Shown: positions 27,424 through 37,739, counted from the first letter of the stretch. The stretch: 55,759 nt of DNA from Amazonocrinis nigriterrae CENA67 (GCF_016056305.1 NZ_JAECZC010000036.1:1-55759); one strand, 5' to 3'. The notes: generated from the sequence alone by a model not told the origin. Translations and numbers: made by a program.

Positions 27424-28484
27424 CTATGATTAAATTGAAACGAGATCACGCGATCGCGCCCTTGCTGTTTGGCTGCATAAAGTGCTTTGTCAGCTGCTGC
27501 CATCAGGTCTTGCGGTGATAAATCTAAATTGGGGATAATACTGACAACGCCTACACTAATGGTGACATGTTTACTAACACTAGACTCAGCATGAGGAATT
27601 GCCAAGTTGCGTACTGCTTGTAAAATTGTTCGAGCTACATGAATTGCTCCTTGATGTTTTGTATTAGGAAGAATCACAACAAATTCTTCTCCACCGTAAC
27701 GTGCAATTAAATCAGCTGGACGTTGCACAACACTTTTGAGAGCAGTTGCAACTTGCCGTAAACAATCATCGCCTGCTAAATGACCATAGGTGTCGTTATA
27801 GCGCTTAAAAAAATCAATATCGCATAAAATTAAAGACAGAGGCATCTGTTCACGTTTGAGACGATGCCACTCAGCATGTAAACACTCATCAAATCGGCGA
27901 CGATTGGCTATTTGCGTTAAATCATCTAGATTAACCAGTCTTTGTAGTTCCAAATTAGCAGCTTGCATCTGCTTGTACAGCATTGATTGATGAATTGTAT
28001 CAATGCTTAACTCTCCATCGACGGTAATCAATTTATCCTTCATTTCTTCAAGCATGGAACTCAAAAATTGCTCACGTTCATAGCGATTAAGCGCTGTTTT
28101 AATTGCAACGTAAAGTTCTCGCTCCCTAACAGGTTTGAGGATGTAACCAAAAGGAAATGTTAGCGTTGCTCGCTCTACAGTACTTACGTCAGAGTAGCCT
28201 GTAACATAAATACTCGGTATTTTGAGACTCGACCAAATTTGTTCTGCTGCCTGGATACCGTCCATCTTGCCTTGCAGACAGATATCCATCAAAATTAAGC
28301 TGGGGCGTAGTTCAGTGGCTTTGACAATTGCGGTTTCTGCCGAATCAGCAATCTCGATAACTGTGTATCCCAAAGACTCTAAATTTTCTTGTAAGTTCAT
28401 GGCAAGAATGTACTCATCTTCAACAACAAGAAGTCGAATGGTTTGAGTTTTCTGTTTGTCTGAAGACAGGTTCATTAATTTCAT
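27417..28484 (-). CDS. response regulator with GGDEF diguanylate cyclase output
   Basis: The receiver domain (about 15-135) has the acidic pocket LLVVEDE, phospho-acceptor LILMDICLQGKMDG, YVTGYSD and the lysine in ILKPVRE. A linker helix leads to a GGDEF domain (about 185-350) with an intact active site, ARYGGEEFVV, and substrate-binding LCDIDFFKRYNDTYGH. It should make cyclic di-GMP when phosphorylated. No RxxD inhibitory site was clearly seen upstream of the active site. The start overlaps the end of the HisKA_2 kinase gene by four bases, so the two form a cognate pair. Confidence 0.93.
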   Translation of the reverse strand: MKLMNLSSDKQKTQTIRLLVVEDEYILAMNLQENLESLGYTVIEIADSAETAIVKATELRPSLILMDICLQGKMDGIQAAEQIWSSLKIPSIYVTGYSDVSTVERATLTFPFGYILKPVRERELYVAIKTALNRYEREQFLSSMLEEMKDKLITVDGELSIDTIHQSMLYKQMQAANLELQRLVNLDDLTQIANRRRFDECLHAEWHRLKREQMPLSLILCDIDFFKRYNDTYGHLAGDDCLRQVATALKSVVQRPADLIARYGGEEFVVILPNTKHQGAIHVARTILQAVRNLAIPHAESSVSKHVTISVGVVSIIPNLDLSPQDLMAAADKALYAAKQQGRDRVISFQFNHSQ

Positions 28485-29539
28485 GTCCTACTTTTTCCAA
28501 AAGAAATTCTAAATTCTGTTCCTTGCTGACAGTTAATATCAATGCTTCCCCTTAATTGCTTCACCAAACCTTGGACAAGATTGATACCCAACGTTTTAGA
28601 CTTTTTGTGATCAAAGTTCTCAGGTAATCCAATTCCATTATCTTGTACAATGAGTATTAAATTATGCTCGTTTTCTTGATAAAACTTGACCTTAATTTGA
28701 CCAGCACGATTATCGGGAAAGGCGTATTTTAAAGCATTAGACACTAGTTCATTGATAATCAACCCACAGGGAACAGCTGTTTCAATATCCAAGCTAACTT
28801 TTTCAGTATTAATACTGAGTTGAATCAGGTTAGAGCTGGTATTGTAGGAAGCAAATAGATGAGCGGTTAAGTTACGAATATAGTGAGCAAAATCAATATT
28901 GGCAAGGTCTTGGGAACAATAGAGCTTTTCATGTACCAGAGCAATAGAGGCAATGCGGTTGTGGCTATCACGTAGGATGGCATTAGCTTGTGCATCTTGA
29001 GTTCGTCTGGACTGCATTTGTAGCAAGCTGCTGACAATGCCTAAATTGTTCTTAACACGATGGTGAATTTCTTTGAGTAAGACTTCTTTTTCCCGTAAAG
29101 ATGCTTCAATATGCTCTTTATCTTGTTTAGAAGCGGTTATATCTTCAACAATGTATGAAAACCTGGGATAGCCAGTGGGACTAACTGCAATTGGGCAAAC
29201 ACTAGCAGCGAGCCATCGTTGACCGTTGGGTGTGTCATGGGAATATTCAAACCGCACAGCAGCCTGAACTTGTTGGGCTTGACGATAATAACTCACCCAT
29301 TCCTGGATAGTCTGCTGGGGTACGCCTAAATCGCTGGCAAACCGATTCTGCATTGCTTCGGGAGTTGTGCCGAAAAACTCAGCAACAGCTCGGTTATCGG
29401 AAATATGTAGAATGTCGTTATTGTGTAGCTCAACAATGCCCATCAGCATTGCTCCACTGTTGAAGAAACTGCGGAGCGTTGACTCACTGCGTTGTAAATC
29501 GGCGTTGATTTGACTTAACTCGGCTGTGCGTTCTGCCAC
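28481..29539 (-). CDS. PAS-HisKA_2 sensor histidine kinase, N-terminus lost
   Basis: A PAS domain (about 18-140) precedes a HisKA_2-type dimerisation domain with the phospho-histidine in LKEIHHRVKNNLGIVSSLLQ. The ATP-binding domain has NELVSNALKYAFP and VQDNGIGLP. The annotated GTG start is arbitrary. The same frame continues upstream to about 29700 through KNGDAVIGISTVCEEITERK, the end of another PAS domain, and then meets a broken response-regulator sequence in a different frame. So the original protein was longer and fused to, or recombined with, the upstream kinase. It partners the GGDEF response regulator downstream. Confidence 0.85.
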   Translation of the reverse strand: MAERTAELSQINADLQRSESTLRSFFNSGAMLMGIVELHNNDILHISDNRAVAEFFGTTPEAMQNRFASDLGVPQQTIQEWVSYYRQAQQVQAAVRFEYSHDTPNGQRWLAASVCPIAVSPTGYPRFSYIVEDITASKQDKEHIEASLREKEVLLKEIHHRVKNNLGIVSSLLQMQSRRTQDAQANAILRDSHNRIASIALVHEKLYCSQDLANIDFAHYIRNLTAHLFASYNTSSNLIQLSINTEKVSLDIETAVPCGLIINELVSNALKYAFPDNRAGQIKVKFYQENEHNLILIVQDNGIGLPENFDHKKSKTLGINLVQGLVKQLRGSIDINCQQGTEFRISFGKSRT

Positions 29540-29639
29540 CCGGAGTTCTAACTCTTCTTTGGACTGTCTGAGTTCTTCCTGGGCTTGTTGGCGTTGAGCT
29601 TCGATGCGCTTGCGTTCGGTGATTTCTTCACAAACTGTA

Positions 29640-31769
29640 CTAATGCCAATAACTGCATCTCCATTCTTTAACGGTAAAAAATGCTCTAACCAAGTTCGTC
29701 AAAACCAAATCAGGAAGGTGTTGACGAATAGCAGCCAGCGCCGCCATACCATCTTCTACAGCTTCTACTTGATATCGTTGCCCCAGCAGTCGTTTAGCGT
29801 AGTCCCGCATATCAGCATTGTCATCCACCACGATGATTCTGGGGCTGGGGGATGAGGGGGATGAGGGGGATATTATCTTTGCTTCCTCATCTCCCCCATC
29901 TCCCCCATCTCCTACTTCCGCTAGCCACCGCCATGCTTCTTCAACGTAAGGTGTAGCTCCTATGGCAGTTGATGCAAGTGTGCGAGATGCATTAATGCGT
30001 TGGTTAGGTAGATGAGCAAATCCAGTGGGAATCGAGACGGTGAAGCAACTACCCTGTGCCACTTGACTGGTGACATGGATACTACCACCGTGCAGTTTCA
30101 CCAACTCTTGCACCAGGGATAAGCCAATACCTGAGCCTTCAAAACTGCGTCCTTGGGCACCTTTAACGCGGCGGAAGCGTTCAAATAAATGGCTAATTTC
30201 GTCTGGTGGAATGCCAATGCCTGTATCTTCAATTGCCAGTTCAACGCGATCGCCAAAACTCTGCAAACGCACGCTAATTGTGCCGCTCAAGGTAAACTTA
30301 AAGGCATTGGATAACAGATTCAACACAATTTTTTCCCACATTTCCCGATCAACGTAAATCTCTTCGGGCAAAGGCGGACATTCCACTACCAAAGACATGT
30401 CAGCACGTTCAATCAGCGAGCGAAAGGTACTAGCAAGTTCTGTTGTAGTTCTAGCTAAGTCGGTTGGTTCATACACTGCTTGAACGCGTCCTGCTTCAAT
30501 CCGCGAAAAATCAAGGAGTGTATTCACCAGTTTCAGCAACCGCAAGCCATTACGTTGTACAATTTCTAGGCGATCGCGTTGCTTGGGGAATAATGGGGCT
30601 TCTGTGTCGGCTAAGGCATCTTCCACTGGCGCTAGTATTAAGGTCAGCGGCGTGCGAAACTCATGGGAGACATTGCTAAAAAAATCGGTTTTGGCGCGAT
30701 CTATCTCTGCTAAAGCTTGTGATCGTTGGCGTTCAGCTTCATAGGTACGGGCATTAGCGATCGCCCTTGGCGTTAGCGCAGCCATCGCTGTTGCTACACT
30801 ATTGACAACCAAATCAAAAAATCCCCGATACTCGTCATCAAAGGCGCGACACGGACTGATACCCATGACTAGCAATCCCGCGAAGGCTTGTTGCTGCCCT
30901 GGTTGCGCGATTGGCATCACCAAAGCAGCCAATGGAGGCGTATGCCACACTCCCCCAGGCAAATTATGGAATCGAGTCTCTAAGTCATCCACCAGCATTG
31001 CTTGTCCAGTTTGGCAAACTTGCGCCAAACCCCAGACATCATCCTGTGTCAAGTTCACTTGAATGGGGCTTTTATCAGTTCCCCTTTCAATGCCTGTGGT
31101 GCTAATCAACCGTGCCTGCTGACTATTAGTGTCTACCAGATACAATAAAGCAAACGGGATGTCATAAGGATTAATAGACAAGCTATCTGTGGCAATCTCA
31201 CAGGCTTTTTCCACGGTTTTGGCCTTCATAACATTTGCACCTAGTTCCCGCAAAGTCTGCAAGCGACGATTGCTCAAAACTCGCCCAGTGGTCTCAGTGC
31301 AAACTACGAGTGTGCCACCGACTCTTCCCGTTTCGTCCCGGACTGGACTGTAGCTATAGGTGAAGTAAATTTCTTCAAAGTAACCATTGCGATGGAAAGG
31401 GACAAGTTGGTCTTCATGCCAAGTCTCTTGTCCTTCGGTCATCACATTATGGATTTGTGGACCAATAATTTGCCAAATTTCAGCCCAGCAATCTGAACCT
31501 CGCTGTCCAAGGGCTTGGGGGTGTTTGTGCGCTCCTAAGCTAGGACGGTAGCCGTCATTATAAAATTGTACCAAGTCTGGGCCCCAAAACAGAACCATCG
31601 GGTGACGCGTAGACAGAAGAATACTGACCGTAGTTCGTAAACTTTGCGGCCATTGCTTGACAGGGCCGAGGGGTGTTTGTGACCAGTCGTGCGATCGCAT
31701 CAACGCACACATTTCCCCATCGCCTGCAAATAAGCCTTCCAGCACGTCTGTTCTGATTGGCTCTGTCAC
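29640..31769 (-). pseudogene. hybrid sensor kinase, truncated in its receiver domain
   Basis: The 709-residue frame has an N-terminal PAS-like domain (about 30-160), a GAF domain (about 180-340), HisKA (SNVSHEFRTPLTLIL), and HATPase (LLNLLSNAFKFT, DTGIGIP, GSGIGLSLV). The receiver domain starts well (IIVVDDNADMRDYA) but after LPDLVLT runs into LVRAFFTVKEWRCSYWH and stops. There the DNA continues, in another frame, as the end of a PAS domain joined to the next kinase. The simplest reading is a deletion that removed most of the receiver and the start of a following PAS. The kinase core itself is intact. A GTG start at 31769 has AGGGG upstream. The linker at residues about 617-644 is encoded by GGGGGATGA repeats. 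Confidence 0.8.
29839..29919. repeat. low-complexity inverted repeat within kinase gene
   Basis: GATGAGGGG repeats (29850-29870) and their complement CTCCCCCAT (29886-29912) flank a short spacer. On the minus strand they encode the linker VGDGGDGGDEE ... [10 protein letters not shown] between the kinase and receiver domains. Confidence 0.75.
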
Positions 31770-32472
31770 AATATTTACCCCTTATTATGGTAAAATTTAC
31801 TGCTTCCCACTCATTTCATAGTATTTCTTCGAGAGTCTTTTCCTCTCAGTCAGATGTGCCGTCTTTCAGGTTGCACTCAGAAGCATTGATTAGCCGATGT
31901 CCCAAGCCATCTAGGTATTGAGCTAAGATGCGCCTAAAATCATGCCATATGGTCTGGAAATCCCTATCATATCTACATTTAAGCCATTCTTGTCAACAAG
32001 ATTCTACATTTTAAATTATTAATTTTACTGTTGACATTAAAAATTTTTAGTAGCTATAACCAGTAATAATTACAGTCAATCAAGCTTGGAATACAGTATT
32101 TTACTGTTATTCAAAAATTTGCAACTGTAACTTCTAACTTCATCTGTAATTACATCAACTAAATGCCAATTAGCCATCATAACTACCTACATATCAACGA
32201 ATTAAAATCCTTTGTATTTTTGTGTATTCGTGTCTTTTTTAGTTGGTTGTTTGGCATTTATCTACTAAAAACAAGGTTGTTTTTAGATAGTTATCTTAAA
32301 AAAAAATATCAATGATAATAACTGAGAATATTGAAATTGTGCCATATCTAAATAATTGTAAATACATAAAAATAACTTAATACAAAAATTAATTTATTGA
32401 ATCAGACAATAAAAGTAATTAGTTTTGGATATCAGGAAAGTTATCCTATAAAATTTTCAAGGAAATATTCAT
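31770..32472. other. AT-rich intergenic region between divergent genes
   Basis: No open frame or repeat element is visible in these 703 bases. A possible sigma-70 promoter for the halogenase (TTGACA at 32031, TATAAC at 32055) is the only site I could pick out. AAGGA precedes the halogenase ATG. Confidence 0.5.
32031..32060 (+). promoter_or_regulatory. possible sigma-70 promoter
   Basis: TTGACA and TATAAC are separated by 18 bases. The site is about 410 bases upstream of the halogenase start, so a long leader would follow. Chance occurrence in AT-rich DNA is quite possible. Confidence 0.3.
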
Positions 32473-34113
32473 ATGTTAAAGAACATAGAAAGTATTGTCA
32501 TAGTAGGTGGCGGTACCGCAGGGTGGATGACAGCAGCGTATCTGAGTAAAGCTTTCAAGAAAAATATGCAGATTACTTTAGTTGAGTCATCTAACTTAAC
32601 AACAATTGGTGTTGGTGAAGCAACATTTAGCACTATCAAATTATTCTTTGATTTTCTCGGTTTGCAAGAATCCGAATGGATGCCAAAATGTCAAGCTACA
32701 TATAAAATGGCCATCAAATTTGTCAATTGGAACGCCCAGAGAAGACACTTTTATCACCCTTTCCAGAGATATGAAGCAGTAGATGGGTTTGATGTCTCAG
32801 AATGGTGGCTGAAAATGAAGAAAGAACAGGATGCATTTGATTATTCCTGCTTTTTAATTCCGATGCTGTGCGATCATCAAAAGTCACCCAGGTATTTCAA
32901 TGGACAAGTCTTTGATGATAAAGTTCAAAAGTTATTCAATCAAGAGGAAAATCAAGAAAAAAATGTACTATCAAATTTAAAAGTTCAGTACCCATACGCT
33001 TATCATTTTGATGCTAAACTGCTTGCTCAATTTCTGAAAGATTATGCAATGCACAGGGGTGTAAAGCTGATTGTTGATGATGTAGTCGAAGTCGGTTTAA
33101 GAGAAGATGGCAGTATAGATTGCATTCAGGCTAAAAACTATGGCGAGATCAGTGGAGATTTATTCATAGACTGTACTGGTTTTAGTGGTTTATTGATCAA
33201 CCAAGCTTTGGATGAACCATTCATTTCTTTTTCAGAATCTTTACTGTGCGATCATGCGATCGCTATGCAAATACCAAGCGATATGGCAAAACATGGTATC
33301 AATCCTTACACGACTGCAACCGCGTTAAGTTCTGGTTGGGTATGGAACATACCCCTTTACGGACGAGCAGGCACAGGATATGTTTACTCAAGTGCCTTTA
33401 TCTCTAAAGAAGCAGCAGAAGAGGAATTTCGCAAGCATCTGGGAGAAGCTGCTGATAATTGCAAGGCTTTGCATATCAAGATGAGGATAGGACGCAACAG
33501 GAATTCATGGGTGAAAAATTGCGTGGCTATTGGTCTTTCTAGTGGTTTTGTAGAACCGCTAGAGTCTACCGGAATATTCTTTATTCAGCACGGAATCGAA
33601 GAGTTAGTTAGCCACTTCCCAGACAAATCCTTCAATGAGGATCTAATCCGCAGCTATAATCAGGCGATCGCTAATTGTATAGATGGTGTACGGGACTTTT
33701 TAACACTCCATTATTATGCTAGCGATCGAGCCGACACACCATTCTGGAAGGCTACCAAGCATGATATCCTAGTCTCAGAAGAACTGCGTGAAAGGTTAAG
33801 GCTGTGGAAAAGTAGACTTCCAAACAATAAGAACATCAATCAGAACTATCATGGTTTCGAGTCTTACTCTTATTCTGTGATGTTGCTTGGGTTAAACTAC
33901 ATGCCTGAGACCAGTCTACCTATTTTAGATCTGATCGATGACCACAATGCTGTGTCTGTATTTAATGAAATTAAACAGAAAGCTGAATACTTGAGTGCTA
34001 CTTTACCATCTCAATACAACTATTTAAATTATTTAGTACAAAGCAGCAAAAATCAAGCTAGCATGAAAAATGGTGAAGAAGTCGAGAATATAAGTCTTTT
34101 GGCTGTTGATTAG
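32473..34113 (+). CDS. FAD-dependent tryptophan-halogenase-family protein
   Basis: Flavin halogenases use FADH2, oxygen and chloride or bromide to halogenate tryptophan or related aromatic groups. Seen here: the FAD-binding GGGTAGWMTA (residues 12-21); the family lysine that carries the hypohalous equivalent, probably Lys78 (ATYKMAIKF); the halogenase signature WVWNIP (289-294); and the catalytic-glutamate segment EPLESTGIFF (Glu364). The 546 residues are typical. No flavin reductase, NRPS/PKS or tryptophan-derivative pathway gene lies nearby, so the substrate is open. It may be free tryptophan, a peptide or a carrier-bound residue. It has a good ribosome-binding site and stands as a single-gene unit. 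Confidence 0.88.
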   Translation: MLKNIESIVIVGGGTAGWMTAAYLSKAFKKNMQITLVESSNLTTIGVGEATFSTIKLFFDFLGLQESEWMPKCQATYKMAIKFVNWNAQRRHFYHPFQRYEAVDGFDVSEWWLKMKKEQDAFDYSCFLIPMLCDHQKSPRYFNGQVFDDKVQKLFNQEENQEKNVLSNLKVQYPYAYHFDAKLLAQFLKDYAMHRGVKLIVDDVVEVGLREDGSIDCIQAKNYGEISGDLFIDCTGFSGLLINQALDEPFISFSESLLCDHAIAMQIPSDMAKHGINPYTTATALSSGWVWNIPLYGRAGTGYVYSSAFISKEAAEEEFRKHLGEAADNCKALHIKMRIGRNRNSWVKNCVAIGLSSGFVEPLESTGIFFIQHGIEELVSHFPDKSFNEDLIRSYNQAIANCIDGVRDFLTLHYYASDRADTPFWKATKHDILVSEELRERLRLWKSRLPNNKNINQNYHGFESYSYSVMLLGLNYMPETSLPILDLIDDHNAVSVFNEIKQKAEYLSATLPSQYNYLNYLVQSSKNQASMKNGEEVENISLLAVD

Positions 34114-34252
34114 CGTTAGCAAAACTGACGCAGGATTGTCACCGCACCAAGCCAAAGTGCAGCTATGCTGGAAGCTTTTTTAGACTATTGACTATTGACA
34201 GCCTCAACTAGAAATTGATGATACTTGGCTAAGTACTAATCAACAAGGATTG

Positions 34253-35512
34253 CTATAGTGATTTAGTCTGAATGCTTTGTGAATAACCAAGGTTTTGATA
34301 AAAATTGATCACTTCTTGATATTTCAACACATAACGCTTCGCCATTGTTTTAACAGAATAGTTATTCCAAGTATCTTTAACCATCTGTTTGCGGTCAATA
34401 TTATTTCCTACTGATTCAATCTTTGCAACCATTTCATCAACGGATGCTGCAAAATCTCCATTGATTCCTGGTTTAATTAACTCTTTGGCTGCTCCTCTAT
34501 TAAAAGAAATAACAGGACAACCACAAGCCATAGCTTCAATCATCACCAATCCAAACGGCTCTTCCCATTGTATAGGATTTAAAAAGCAGTATGAACTTTT
34601 TAACAACTCTATTTTTTCCTCATTACTGACCGGGCCTATATATTCGGCACAATCTGGATTTGCTTCTATTAATGGCAGAACTTCTTGATAGAAATAATCG
34701 ATGTGAGCAGGTAAATAATTATCTACTATCCCTGCAATAATAATTTTTCTTTTTGCTTTAATTGCTGCCTCTATTGCATATTTAGTTCCTTTCTCTCTCA
34801 CAATTCTACCAATCCAAACCAGATTTTTTTGGGGTGATATTTCTCCTTGTACGAAATGATTATCTGGTAAACCATGAGGGATAACTCCGATAATATTTAA
34901 AGGTAGTTGGGAATCTCTCATCATGTTTTCCTTGGCTCTATCACTGATGGCAATTAGAGGAGTATCCTTAGCCCAATGAAAATAGTATTTATCTCCCTCA
35001 CCTAGATGATTTTCTCTTCTATCAAAAGGAAAATTACTGTGTATAGTGCATATATGCGGCACTGCTATCTGAGCTGTAAGTTTCAAGATGATGAGGTCTG
35101 ATGCAGAGGAAAGATGGGTATGTACAATATCATACTTGTGTGGATTATGCGCTATTTCTCTAAAGCTGTTAATCATGTGATATTCAGCTTCAAGATAGTT
35201 TGTCCAAGGAATTTTTTGCATAGAAAGTGAAGTTTCTATGTAAGATTTTAATTCTCCCCTTGTCTTGGAATCTCCTGATGCAAAAAGAGTAACATGATGT
35301 CCTTGGTTGACTAACTCTTCACTTAAATTACTGATAACTGCTTCTGTTCCACCATAATCTCTTGGAGGTACAGAAAACCAAGGGGCTGCTATTTGTGCTA
35401 TTTTTAAATTTTGTCCATTAAAAGTCAAGTCATCATTGACTCTTGTCGGTTCTAAACTCAATTGATCTTCTTGAGTTTTTGAAACTTCAATATTTTTTGC
35501 TTGAGTAATCAA
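34253..35512 (-). CDS. glycosyltransferase family 4 protein
   Basis: A GT-B fold retaining glycosyltransferase. The N-terminal acceptor half has IAAPWFSVPPRDYGGTEAVI, and the C-terminal half has the donor-binding EX7E motif in EEPFGLVMIEAMACGCPVIS. The family signature VWIGRIVREKGTKYAI lies before it. The 419 residues include a polar N-terminal extension of about 30. It probably builds a surface or secreted glycan from a nucleotide sugar. It is convergent with the halogenase, with no operon partners; substrates are unknown. Confidence 0.9.
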   Translation of the reverse strand: MITQAKNIEVSKTQEDQLSLEPTRVNDDLTFNGQNLKIAQIAAPWFSVPPRDYGGTEAVISNLSEELVNQGHHVTLFASGDSKTRGELKSYIETSLSMQKIPWTNYLEAEYHMINSFREIAHNPHKYDIVHTHLSSASDLIILKLTAQIAVPHICTIHSNFPFDRRENHLGEGDKYYFHWAKDTPLIAISDRAKENMMRDSQLPLNIIGVIPHGLPDNHFVQGEISPQKNLVWIGRIVREKGTKYAIEAAIKAKRKIIIAGIVDNYLPAHIDYFYQEVLPLIEANPDCAEYIGPVSNEEKIELLKSSYCFLNPIQWEEPFGLVMIEAMACGCPVISFNRGAAKELIKPGINGDFAASVDEMVAKIESVGNNIDRKQMVKDTWNNYSVKTMAKRYVLKYQEVINFYQNLGYSQSIQTKSL

Positions 35513-36076
35513 ACTTCATACCTCCCGTGTATAATTAGTATAATTAATGAGTGAAAAAACTTATTTTTCCTCTGTTACTTGCTCTTAATAATATGGTTAC
35601 AATACAACATGTTACAAATACCAGAAACATCTAGCTAAAGATATAGTTGTTATTAACTTTATCTTCCATGAGTTAACTTGCAGACATAAATATGCCTAAT
35701 GATTGATAACTAATGACTGATCAGTTATCAACAGCTTTCTCGACAGAAGTACCTCTCCCAACTCGCAGTTTGAGCTAACGATGTATTTTCTTTTCAGAGT
35801 AGGCGAGAAAGTATAGCAAAGTGCGCTCGTGCTGTAGACGCTTGGTGCGGCTACTCTTCTCCTTCAAAGACGCTCTTGCTAGCTTGCTTAAGCGTAGGGG
35901 TACGAGAACGCCTAACGGCGAACCCGCTATCGTGGAGCCACTGCGTGAGACAAAAAAAGATTTATACAAGAAGTCTAGTTAAATACAGAGCATGGCAAGT
36001 CAAGAAAGTTATGTCCTCGATATACATGACATAACTTTTGACGATTATTACCTAAATTCCCTGTTTAAATATCCTG
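35513..36076. repeat. intergenic region with mosaic repeat
   Basis: 35820-35955 carries modules of the dispersed repeat family: AGACGCTCTTGCTAGCTTGC, GCGTAGGGGTACGAGAACGC, and GGAGCCACTGCGTGAGAC, which shares the GGAGCCACTGCG head of the hoxF insert. A 64-codon minus-strand frame (35775-35969) lies wholly inside the repeat and is rejected as a gene. The rest is AT-rich and featureless. Confidence 0.65.
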
Positions 36077-36274
36077 CTATTGCTTAACAGGAATTAAGAT
36101 ATCTGTTCCCTGAACTTGCAGGTATACAGGCTCAGGAGTATGTAAAATCTGAGGATTGTGTCCTGCAATCCAAGCACTAACACAATCAAGCATATCGATA
36201 CCAGTTTCCCCTTCATCAAAATCGACTTCAAATACCCATGATTGATAAAGCGATCGCGGAATTTCAATAATCAT
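36077..36274 (-). CDS. small hypothetical protein
   Basis: A 65-residue acidic protein (MIIEIPRSLYQSWVFEVDFDEGETGIDML...). Its composition and amphipathic pattern look like true coding sequence. No domain was recognised and there is no membrane segment. It lies upstream, on the same strand, of hisD's 5'-distal side, separated by purine-rich repeats, so no operon is implied. Confidence 0.55.
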   Translation of the reverse strand: MIIEIPRSLYQSWVFEVDFDEGETGIDMLDCVSAWIAGHNPQILHTPEPVYLQVQGTDILIPVKQ

Positions 36275-36409
36275 TATCCAACTCCGAAATTATTTTAGCT
36301 TTTGAAGGGGAAGGAAAAGAAGGGGAAAGGAAAAAAGTAATTGTTCGGTTGCAATCTTAAACTTTTATCTACTTGCCAATATTTACTTCCCCTTCCCCTT
36401 CCCCTTCCC

Positions 36410-37690
36410 CTATTGCAAACGCACAGATACACTACCTGCATGGGCGGGTAAACCTTCTGCTTGTGCTAGCGTCACGGCTGCTTCACCTATTGTCTGCAAC
36501 GCTTGTTGATTGCATTCTAAATAAGTTATCCGCTTGAGAAAGTCGTAGACACTCAAGCCAGAGGCAAAGCGGGCAGAACGCGCAGTCGGTAGCACATGGT
36601 TGGGGCCTCCTAAATAATCGCCGATGGCTTCTGGGGTATGGCGTCCCAAAAACAGACTACCAGCACACTTAATTTGATTGGCAAGCAGTTGTGGGTTATC
36701 TACGCACAATTCCACATGTTCTGGAGCTAGTTGATTGAGTAGTGGTATACTTTGTGCTAAATCGCTGACAATAATCACGGCTGCATGGTTTTGCCAACTG
36801 GCAGCAGCGACTTGTTTGGTGGGTAGAGTGGTGAGAATTTGCTCGACTGCTGCTATTACCTGTTGGGCGAAAGTTTCGGAATCAGTAATCAAAATTGATT
36901 GGGCGCTAGGATCGTGTTCTGCTTGCGATAATAAATCCCAGGCTATCCAGTCTGGGTTATTCTGACTGTCGGCTACCACGAGAATTTCTGAAGGCCCAGC
37001 GATACTATCAATGCCAACTGTGCCAAATACTTGACGTTTAGCTTCAGCAACATAAGCATTACCAGGGCCAACAATTTTATCTACAGGGGCAATGCTTTCT
37101 GTACCATAGGCTAATGCGGCGATCGCTTGCGCTCCACCAATGCTGTAAATTTCTGTGACACCGGCAATTTGGGCAGCAGCCAGCACCACGGGATTAAGTT
37201 CACCGCCAGGCATTGGTACTGTCATCACAATGCGTTCTACACCTGCAATTTTGGCGGGTAGGGCGTTCATCAACAAAGAACTAGGATAGCTAGCCCGTCC
37301 TCCAGGTACATAAATTCCCACTTGAGACAAGGCAACCCAATTCAATCCCAGTTTTACCCCGACTGTATCGGTATAGCCAATATCTTGCGGTAGTTGTTTT
37401 TGATGAAAAGCTGCAATTCTTTGGGCAGCTAGTTCTAGAGCCGCCTTGACATCGGCGGGACATTGTGCTGCTTTTTCAGCAATTAAGCTGGCGCTCAGAT
37501 GCAAAGACTCTGGATTGTAGTGGTCAAAACGGCTAGTATAATCCTTGACTGCGGCATCTCCACGCACCTTGACATCAGCCAGAATCTCGCGTACTGTCCC
37601 ACTTACATCAACTGTAGCTTCCCGGCGATCGCTAACAAGGGTTTTGAATCTGGCAGAAAAATCTTTGTCGGTAGTTTGAAGTAGTTGCAT
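36410..37690 (-). CDS. hisD: histidinol dehydrogenase
   Basis: Catalyses the last two oxidation steps of histidine synthesis, L-histidinol to L-histidine, with NAD and zinc. Family segments are YVPGGRASYPSSLLMNALPA, VDKIVGPGNAYVAEAKR, GPSEILVVAD, the zinc/catalytic region LLSQAEHDPSAQSIL, and the proton-relay histidines in APEHVEL. The 426 residues from ATG 37690 match the family. A start at 37747 would add 19 unlikely residues. Like most cyanobacterial his genes it stands alone. A GGGGAAGG repeat tract adjoins its stop codon. Confidence 0.94.
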   Translation of the reverse strand: MQLLQTTDKDFSARFKTLVSDRREATVDVSGTVREILADVKVRGDAAVKDYTSRFDHYNPESLHLSASLIAEKAAQCPADVKAALELAAQRIAAFHQKQLPQDIGYTDTVGVKLGLNWVALSQVGIYVPGGRASYPSSLLMNALPAKIAGVERIVMTVPMPGGELNPVVLAAAQIAGVTEIYSIGGAQAIAALAYGTESIAPVDKIVGPGNAYVAEAKRQVFGTVGIDSIAGPSEILVVADSQNNPDWIAWDLLSQAEHDPSAQSILITDSETFAQQVIAAVEQILTTLPTKQVAAASWQNHAAVIIVSDLAQSIPLLNQLAPEHVELCVDNPQLLANQIKCAGSLFLGRHTPEAIGDYLGGPNHVLPTARSARFASGLSVYDFLKRITYLECNQQALQTIGEAAVTLAQAEGLPAHAGSVSVRLQ

Positions 37691-37739
37691 GGACAGTATC
37701 ACAGAAGCGGTGAGGTCAATAATTAGTTTAAAGCGCGAG

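Noticed and set aside
35775-35969. 64-codon minus-strand open frame
   Set aside because: It lies almost wholly within the mosaic repeat at 35820-35955, so the frame is a by-product of the repeat.
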